A stretch of DNA of 64,000 nucleotides, taken from positions 29,691,910 to 29,755,909 of the forward strand of contig JAPTHN010000004.1 in assembly GCA_026936325.1 (NCBI GenBank), given 5' to 3'. Positions 55,907 through 64,000 of the stretch are shown here, in pieces. This DNA is from Platynereis dumerilii (taxonomy: Eukaryota > Annelida > Polychaeta > Phyllodocida > Nereididae). The translations under genes were made by a program, and so were the position numbers. The notes beneath the pieces are model-generated. The model did no database searches and had not been told where the DNA came from. It worked only from the letters and a program-made list of their open reading frames with translations. The number at the start of each line of letters is the position of its first letter. Position 1 is the first letter of the stretch.

Positions 55907-56937
55907 AAATCTCAATAAGAACAAACATCTTATCATAGAGCTATAACAGTTAAGTTATAGATCCATGATATTATCAATTTATAATGTTGAATTTTTTTTA
56001 TCAACAAGTCAATTTCAGACATAGCCTATACAGAGATCTATATATTCTCCATGTATACAAACCATCAATTCTCACTTAATGACTGCTTGACAATAAATCA
56101 CCACTTGTTCTAAATCTTTTAACACTTGCATTAGGGAGCCATTCAGTCTAAAAATGAGAGCCAACTACTCTTTGTGTTTATGCTGCAGATTCAACACATT
56201 CTAACAGACTTGGCTAATGTTGATCTTTTCTTTCTCTATGAGTATCAATCTCTACTGAATCTCCATGTTTTATTATACCGTATTATGTCGATCAAAATAG
56301 GAATAGCGCATAGTTCAGGACTTCGAGTGGGCGAAATGTATCGATATAAATTCTAAGAACACGTAATGTAGCAAAAAATATTTAGATATAGGCCTATATT
56401 TCTATCAAGTTTACATTTTTCATCTTGGAGCTACTTACTACAAAGACCCACAAATTTTGGCGTATGCCATCTTACGCAAAATTTCATGAAAAGTGCAAGC
56501 CCGGTTCATTCCAAGATCGCAAGCGACATAATGGGAATTAAGTAATTTTTAGACATGTATAATGTATTTGTAAAAATTATTTTACCCATGCATGGATACG
56601 TATCATCTATACTCAGCATATTGCAGTCAACACACTGAGCACTGGCCAGTGAGTTCATGAATCAAAAGAAAGAATCAGTTCCATTCATGAAAGTGACAGT
56701 TTTTCTTTTTTTCTCATTTTGTGCTAAAAATATCAAGTGATTGGGCATGGGCTCCCTTGCAGTAGTAGTAGGTTATCCAACTTCTCCTGGAATATACAGT
56801 GTCTGACTGTCTGTGCCACTGACAACCACAATATCTAAGAATTACTAAGATCAACTGAGGCAAGTCAAACTGCCATAGCAAAGCCAAGCCAAGGAGCCAA
56901 GCTAGGGAGGGAACCCAAGGAGCCTTGCCTGCCCAAC
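55907..56937. other. 5' flank or first intron, nothing recognised
   Basis: No clear repeat or exon. Confidence 0.4.
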
Positions 56938-57106
56938 CAGTGGCGGATCCAGGGGGGGCTGGGCCCCACTGGACCTCTCGGATGGTAATAACAGTTTGAA
57001 AAAAAAAGGAGCAACGCGGTCCTGCAAATGCCAAAGTCATGCGGGCCCACGAATGCCGAGACGACGCCGGGACCTCCCTAGACTACCTTGTCTGGATACG
57101 CCACTG
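56938..57106. mobile_element. cagtggcgga-type MITE
   Basis: cagtggcggatccag at 56938-56952 and inverse ctggatacgccactg ending at 57106, one mismatch. 169 bp. The flanks ccaac and ccaca are not a clean duplication. Same terminus type as 24365. Confidence 0.65.
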
Positions 57107-59202
57107 CCACATACCAATAGTCCAAGATACCAGTCCCCCATAGGCCCCATACCCCGTAGTACCCACTAGGCCCAACTTGAGCCTTTCAAAACACCCATTT
57201 TATCATGATCCCAGAGTTCTGCCCATTTTACCCTACCCCAAGGCTAGCCAGAGGGGCTGCCAGACTGACTGCTTGAAGGGCTTGGGGCTGAGTAAATTGT
57301 GTAAGATATGAAAGTACACTATCCAGACCTGTTGGATATCAAATCCATGCACCCAATCCTATAGACTCAGTGTGGATGTTATAGTCTTGCAAGAGGCTGC
57401 TCCAATACAACTTGAGTAGTTGAGTTGGCAACTCTTAGTAGGTTTTTTGGAGCATTCAGTGAATGATCCCACTCACTACTCCGCTCAGTCTACTCAAGGA
57501 AGTCAAAGCTTCCTCAGTTTACTCCAGTACAGGGTCGTTCAGTGGATGCATTATGCCTCGTTCTCACGATTGCGAACTAGCTCCATTTTGGTTTGGCGAG
57601 ATGGCATCTGCCAGGGAAGACTGGAGTTTTGAGCAATATTGGAGCCTAAAATGGCTTCATGGCCAGATGAAAAGCTGCCTCATTGAGGGAATAGCTGACT
57701 ACTGAAGAAAGAATCTGAGTCAGGGTGGCGAAGGAATCGAAAGTCGGAGTAGCTTCACTTGCTACCCGACTCCATACTCCTCACAACTACGACTTGTCAA
57801 GATGCCCGACTCCGAATCCCTGCGAAGTTCATGAAAATGGAACTTAGCGTTCTCCTCATGGACCCTGAATCTCCACCTCCTGGTTCACCAGCTCAAAGCT
57901 AAGACCACTTCCTGCCCAGCCTTGTGGCTACCCTCTATAACCCTCTAAATATCTTGCTTGGCCGGACAGGTGCACATCAAAAAGTACACCATACACACCC
58001 AGCTGACCCACCCCTCTTTCGCAATACCTGTGCCTATGCTGGGTGATCAAAAGACCCACACATGTAGTAAGCATGTACATGCATGTAAGATGACATAAAG
58101 TGCAGACAGCCACCTGTGATCCAGGGGAGCACCCAGTTAACATGGTTAATGGCTTCAGGGGGAATGTCCCATCAATCACTCTGAGTAGTGCTAAGTATAT
58201 GTTTGAAGGGCAGGAATGAACTGATGATCCAAACATCTGAAGAAAATTTGTAAAATGAAGATGTGAAGACTTTGTATCACAACATTATCGGATAAGTCGA
58301 TGAGTGCAGAGTTGTGCATGTGGAACAAGAGATATTTTCAAAGCAACGAACCTTCGTAAATCCGGCCAGTTAATCAGTAAATGTTGATATTGATATGAAA
58401 TCGCTGATCGAATTTCAAATGTAACCTCAGCTCCTGTTTTATATTGTTTTGGAATGGGCATAACCATGAACTGATGAAGCTACAATGAATGCTTCAAGGT
58501 ATTAATTGGTAAGTCACATGCGAAATACCAAAATCTTCGCAAGTTGGTAACTGAAGGTATCATAGGCGAAAGAGAAGACCGTTGCAATGCATGTGTGACC
58601 AGGGCACTCAGGGCAAGATATTGTCCAGGATTTGCCCTCATTTGCCCTAAAAATCTCATTTTCTCTGATGCCAGCGACATTCTACGAAATACGCTAATGA
58701 AATTTATTGTCAGTTTCGATATCTTAAAGTAAGATTTTTTTCTCATATCTTTTCTACCAATGAAATTATATAATTATCTGTAGTTTTCTTTACACTCCTA
58801 ACTGACTTGATATTGAAATAACAATACCACCTCCTGGGCTAGTCAAAGCATCATTGCTACAATCTACTACCATTCTCAGTGTTCTGCCAGGTAGCTGCTG
58901 CACCTGCAGGTCCCCCAAAAGCTCCCAAAGTTATGTCAGGTGAATGTAACAAACACAAACAAGCTTGTTGAGTTGCAGTTGAGTTGCAGCTGAGCTGTCT
59001 TGAGTTGTTGTTAAGTTGGGTCAGGTGGGGGAGAGGTGAGAGGGTCAGACTTTTGCTAATCACCTCAGAGAGGATCGGGGGCTCCTTGGAGGATCAGGGG
59101 GCCCTCAACATGGCCCCAGGGGAAGATAGGACATGGCTAGGTACCGTATTTACCCATAAAAGAACACAAAGGATGGAAGGATGATGCCTATGATTGTACA
59201 AA
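57107..59202. other. 5' flank or first intron, nothing firm
   Basis: Some cccgactcc words at 57690-57830 hint at another decayed GGAGTC element. No gene seen. Confidence 0.4.
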
Positions 59203-59267
59203 TGATGGATGGTGACATTGATTAGGTTCTACGTCCTGCATTTTGTTGGCTAATTAGGACAGGAGAG
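59203..59267 (-). repeat. SINE family A 3' end
   Basis: gatggatggtgacattgatt, ctacgtcctgca, ggctaattaggacaggag: tail and part of the body. Confidence 0.6.
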
Positions 59268-61389
59268 AACCATGAGCTCTTTACATAGTATCATCCTCCT
59301 TCTAACAAAAGTTTTTATACACTGTATATCATCTTTCCGGATGTGGAAACACACAATACAACATTCATCACCAAACAATTGAAAGCAGCGTATAAGTTTA
59401 AGAGAGAGGAAAATGTTGTGCGAATCAGTTTCAGAACACGCAAATACGTTTTGGAGAGGGGCCGGACTGAGCATTTGTGTCGCAGGCTGCGAGTCGGCAG
59501 ATTTGTGAAACATAGTTTCAAAAGACTTGCAAGTTTCAATTTTCAATCTTTAGGTCTCTTTTCAAGAATGTATGGTAGACAGGAAAGACTAGGGGTGGTC
59601 TTTCCAGTGGTCTTTATACCAGAGAGTTGTCTTAACAGCTTTTCTATGATGGGTCACTAGCCCCAAGCTAAATGGTCGAAAGGGTGGACTGGGGGTTGGG
59701 TTTTAGGGTTGGAGCTGTTCGGGTTGAAGGGTCAAAGAATTGGGGCAGGAAGGATGCCCCCAGGTGAACACCTTGCCAAGGTGGAGTCTGGTCATTACCC
59801 ACTTGTCAATACTATGGAAAATGGAAAACAAGTCATAATTTAGGCCTATATAACAATAATACATAATTTATTTTCATACTTGATCAATTTTTACATGTAA
59901 TGTCCGTGGATCCAATAATAAGTGCGACTCTGCTGGTGTCCAAACAAATTGATGGACCGAACAAGCGAAAGCCCAAAATGATTGCGTGAATGAGATGTGG
60001 CAATTGACATTTTGGTTGGTCAGTTAAAACTGAAAACAAATTGATTGATATATTGACTGAAATATTGGTTGACTTGTTGAAATCATGATCATACAAATTG
60101 ATGTGATACTGCAGCAGCACCAGCACAGACCACTGAGACCAGAGAATCTATCCAGCTTATCACCAGATTAGCTTGGAAGAGGAGAACCAATATTATGCCA
60201 AGGCTCCAGGTCAGTCTATAGGAGCTTCCAGGGACCCCTACCTAGGACCTACCTAAACTAGGGTTACCTGGGTACTTCCCTAAATTATCTTGCATACCAG
60301 GTACTGAATTCTTGGACCATGGGCATTGAACCCTGGGGGTAGATTAGCCCGAGAATTTACTAAGAACCTTTGGGCTGGCCAGTGGTCAAGGCTGACTGGG
60401 CCTGAATGGATTAACATGAGGATCACCATATGATTATGATAAATAGTCTCTGTACAATACACATGTGGCACTTGTACATACTGTAGGTATCATATTCTAA
60501 CATATGCAGAAACAGATGAATTTCACTCTAGTATAGCTTACCAACTTCAGTAACTGCAAGGAAAAATATCATTCTTTCATGGACCTGAACCAATATAAAT
60601 GTTGCTAGGATCAGTTTTCTTTGCCATGTTTTGCTCAATTGTCAATAAAATCAACATTACAAGTCTACATTAGCCAGCAAATAAACTAACCACACGACAA
60701 AGTAGCTTTCAGACACAATTTCATTAATTTTGACATTGAGTGTCATCATACATAATTTCAAGTATATGATCCAATTATATTTTTAACCTGTAAGAGATCA
60801 ATCAAAATGTTCACATTTTTTCAATGGGGCGTAAAATACTAACTCACTCACTCACCGATTTTTTTTCAATTCTGGACAAAGTTATATATATAGAAAAAGT
60901 TAGCTAAGAAAGAAAGCTACCTATACTATACAATGATAATTTAGAAAAATTACCCCACATTAGGCTATAGAAGAAAACATAACCTCCACAGAGTTCATAC
61001 GCAATCCATCTTATTTATCAGAGAAGTCCAGATTACCCAAAAACTCCATCAATTTTCAGGACACAACTCACACAAGTCACACAGAACAAGAGAAAATATG
61101 AAATATTATGAGCATAAGGCAAATGTCAGAGGATGTGTTTTGGAATTAGGAAATACCTGGCTCTGCTTGCTGTCAGCAACTTGTCATTATTCGGTACATA
61201 AGCATCTTTCACCGTGGAAACACCCTACCAACAACCCCCGTCCCCCTTCCTATGTTTCATTGAATCATTGAAACGAAGCCCAAACCCTCCTGAATTTGAG
61301 TAGGTTGCATTTTACTCCCAACAAATAATTCATGCTTAATAAGTAGATTTATTCCTAAAATGTTTATAAATTAATAAATGGTGATGGAA
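59268..61389. other. 5' flank or first intron, nothing firm
   Basis: Apart from the candidate signal exon at 60542 and a ggggcgtaaaat SINE-tail word near 60826 followed by actcactcactcac, nothing recognised. Confidence 0.4.
60542..60572 (-). CDS. nphs1-like: Candidate signal-peptide exon of the nephrin-type gene
   Basis: On the minus strand an ATG (60572-60570) opens MIFFLAVTEV plus one nucleotide, ending at a donor gtaagc. The phase (1) matches the first certain exon, giving MIFFLAVTEVVCHGLQ. The hydrophobic core is short. The same frame is open upstream (WQRKLILATFILVQVH), which looks more like a signal core but has no ATG seen in frame. The true exon may lie right of the window. Confidence 0.22.
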
Positions 61390-62250
61390 GATGGATGGAT
61401 TATGATTGTGAATTTAGACACTGTATTTTTGTACATGATAGGGCACATAAGGACTGGAAGAGGGCACACCAATGAGGCAAAGGATGATTGAAACTGCTGT
61501 CCAACATAGGTCCAGGCATTATCTACCAGAGAAAATAGTATGTCCATGGCAGAGATTTGAAAATGGAGTCGGAGTCGTGGAGTCGGAGGTTTTTGGGTTG
61601 AGTCAGAGTCGGAGTCGAACTTTGATTTTCAGGTGGAGTCGGAGTCATAGTTGAAAATTTAATTGGTGACTCCTGACTCCTGAAAATAATCATCATCATC
61701 ATCATACTATTAATTCACGGACCCCTTACGCTACTCCAACAAAACTACTGATTGCCCAGTTATGAAAATTTGCAAGCTGCTTTTTTATACTCTCTACAAT
61801 GTCCTTAGCTTGGTTTGGTGTTCAAATTACTGTCACAGAAGCTGACGTGATGTTTTCTCACACACATGTCTTCACGGGTGCTATGCTAGTTAATGTAATT
61901 TACAAAAACACAGTAACAAAAATTAGAAATGAATCCCAAATTTTACATTAAAGTTCCTCAACAAGTATTCATGTACAAAATCCTATGAAAACTTTGTAGA
62001 ATTACTTTTTCTCCCCTGTTAGCTATCTAATATTTGTGTGCAATAACGCCGATAAGCGGAGTCGGGAGTCGGAGTCGCAATTCAGGAGACCCAAGGAGTC
62101 GGAGTCACTTTTCAGAAAGCCAAAGGAGTCGAGAGTCGGAGTCGGTTCACTTATTACCCGACTCCAAAGCCCTAGTCCATGGTCCAGGTGACCCAGCGAT
62201 TGGAAGCAACAGTAGCTCTGCCACCAACTGAGCTGGAACCCTCTTCCATC
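61390..62250 (-). repeat. SINE family A copy split by an insertion
   Basis: Body at 61390-61520 (aggatgattgaaactgctg, tccaacataggtccagg) and head at 62183-62250 (aggtgacccagcgattgg, ccaccaactgagctgg). The hAT-like element 61550-62174 lies between. The SINE is therefore the older insertion. Confidence 0.75.
61550..62174. mobile_element. GGAGTC-type hAT element inserted in a SINE
   Basis: Exact 8-bp duplication gtccatgg at 61542-61549 and 62175-62182. Ends cagagatttg and (inverse) tagggctttgg. Both sub-terminal regions are full of ggagtcggagtc units in opposite orientations. 625 bp, no transposase. Confidence 0.75.
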
Positions 62251-62571
62251 CATTTAAATGGTGAAGCCTCAGCTCAATAGTTTGCATTCTACCCCAAAAA
62301 ATAAATCATGCATAATGAGTAGATAATTGTGCATTCATGTATATAATTTTCCAAAGGTCTTGTAGTAACAAGAATGGGGCGAAAAATGGAGACATCCACA
62401 ATTTTTTTAACAGCCAAATTGTCATAAATGTTGCACAGTAGGTATGCAAACCACCATGAGGTATTTTAATGAGCATAATGAGTGTAATCTGAATGGCTGT
62501 TTATATTATATGTTGCAAAATTAGTGGTAATTACCAGTTTTCTAGCACATTTGAGTAAGCCTACATTCCTA

Positions 62572-62852
62572 ATGGGCACATCTACGATGCGTCAATGTTG
62601 TGACAATGTTGCAATGTTTTTGAAAATGATGTAGAATTGTATGGTAGAAATGAAGTTGTCACAACGTTGTGAAGCAACGTCAAAGATATCACGTCAGCAT
62701 GCGACATCGTGGCAACGTTTCACAATGTTGTGAAAAAACCTCAACATCGTGTTCACGTTGTGGCAACATAATTTCTACCATACATTTCTATGTCACCAGC
62801 AGACGAGCCATCCACTAATTAGCAACGGTGTGTTTACGTTGTGTGCCCCTTT
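62572..62852. mobile_element. Probable MITE rich in caacgttgtg words
   Basis: Many copies of aatgttgtgacaatgttg / caacgttgtg-like words; an inner inverted pair atggtagaaat (about 62641) and atttctaccat (about 62771); possible ends gggcaca / tgtgccc. Boundaries are uncertain. Confidence 0.55.
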
Positions 62853-64000
62853 GCTTGCCAATCTGAAATTTCCATTCTGGAATTCTGACATAGTTAATCA
62901 GTTTTTGTATTTTGTTCACTATTTACTGAGTTTCAGAGAAAATATTGCATGCCAAAAGGATTTCTCTCTATTTTTAATCATTGATAACCATCCAAATTCA
63001 TTGTTGAAAAAGGTCAAATACCTAAAATAAGTAGCAGGCCTATTCCTATTTTGACAGCATCTATTCTGAATTTACCAACTTTGTCATTATTATTAAGTTG
63101 GTAGGCCTATATTTCAACTTTGGCCACTTGGACAGGAATTAGAAACCACTTTATTCACTAATATTCAGGTAAGCACAAGCTTTTGGTTGGACTGTGTTGA
63201 CTTTGGCAAAGCTTTAGAAAAATCCACTTTAAAATGTTTGGAGTGTCAGGGAGGGCTGAAGGTTCATGGCTAGTTCAATGGCTGCTTACTTTGTCCAACT
63301 TTCAAGTTCTTAAAGTCACAAAAAGGATTATAAACAGAACACACAAAGGACGTGCATATTCAGGGAAGAGCAAGACACTTACTAATGCCACTTGCAGCTG
63401 GGGTCAGACAGAAGATAGACAGAGTGGGATAGACAGACAGACACTGTTAAAGATTCACACAGACACTGGGAGAGGGGGCTCTTTTTCAGGTCAAAATTCC
63501 CAGAGTTGGGTTTGAAAAACTATATCATTCTTCCCAGAATTCAAATGGTCCAGATTTTTTAACGAGGAACTTTAAATATCCAATCGCAATATAAATTTTT
63601 TGTTAAAGTATCGTTGTGAGACCAAGCAAGATTTTCAAACAGTCCTTTATCAAAGATCTAAAACCGATATTTCAACTCTTTCCAAATATTCAACATGCAT
63701 TCAATGAAAATTTTGTGGACAGAACTGCCAGACTGGTTGTTAAACAACACCAACACAGTCATAATAAACATTGGGGAAAATTTATTTACTAACTACATAA
63801 AACAATGCGCGCGCTAAATAGTACATAGCACAAAATCAGACAAAATGCACAGGCGCAATAGAATCTAAATGAAACATGAAACCGATTGTGACACAAAATG
63901 TCAACAGCGCATACCCATTAATTTTAAAATATTATGAACATATTATTAGAGTCAGTGACCGGAATAAAGTCCTCCAAACACATTGAATGAAAGACCACCA
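62853..64000. other. Right edge, nothing recognised
   Basis: No credible exon, RNA gene or repeat apart from short simple runs. Confidence 0.4.

Noticed and set aside
62749-63030. 93-residue plus frame
   Set aside because: Starts in a MITE and runs into AT-rich sequence; no splice context and no domain.
1-64000. Retroelement or transposase coding regions
   Set aside because: No reverse transcriptase, integrase, capsid or transposase motifs were found in any frame; the mobile elements present are SINEs and non-autonomous DNA elements.

Overview
This is a 64 kb, AT-rich, intron-rich stretch of animal nuclear DNA. Two multi-exon genes point to a bilaterian invertebrate. The nephrin-type gene, tRNA-derived SINEs, abundant short DNA-transposon relics, GATA microsatellites and the frequent taggcctat word suggest a marine invertebrate, perhaps an echinoderm. 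That placement is an impression, not a demonstration.

Left part, plus strand, 2129-24971: twelve coding exons of a sodium- and chloride-dependent neurotransmitter/amino-acid transporter (SLC6 family, glycine-transporter-like). All exons join in frame under GT-AG rules and encode about 666 residues: twelve membrane segments, a glycosylated second extracellular loop and a DWGP-containing C-terminal tail. The initiator exon is not certain; a weak candidate lies at 1512-1547. Introns hold SINE pieces, a nested hairpin MITE, a long-terminal-repeat-arm foldback element, GATA repeats and two clusters of RFX/X-box-like motifs.

Middle, 24972-33540: the 8.6 kb between the convergent 3' ends. It is very AT-rich and contains no credible gene. 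It holds an 11-unit, 20-bp minisatellite and two short inverted-repeat elements with target-site duplications; some of it must be 3' UTR of the two genes.

Right part, minus strand, 55114 down to 33541: 27 coding exons of a nephrin-type immunoglobulin-superfamily adhesion receptor. The order is six Ig domains, one cysteine-less Ig-like domain, two more Ig domains, one fibronectin III domain, a transmembrane helix and a tyrosine- and proline-rich tail ending RGHLV. The order matches vertebrate nephrin (eight Ig with a spacer after the sixth, then FN3), and the last residues match my memory of the human nephrin C-terminus. The signal-peptide exon is unresolved; a weak candidate lies at 60542-60572. 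Its introns are a graveyard of SINEs and MITEs.

Far right, 55115-64000: 5' flank or first intron of the nephrin gene, made of SINE copies, a SINE split by a hAT-like insertion with an exact 8-bp duplication, other MITEs, and sequence in which I see nothing. The two genes have no obvious functional link; they are simply convergent neighbours.
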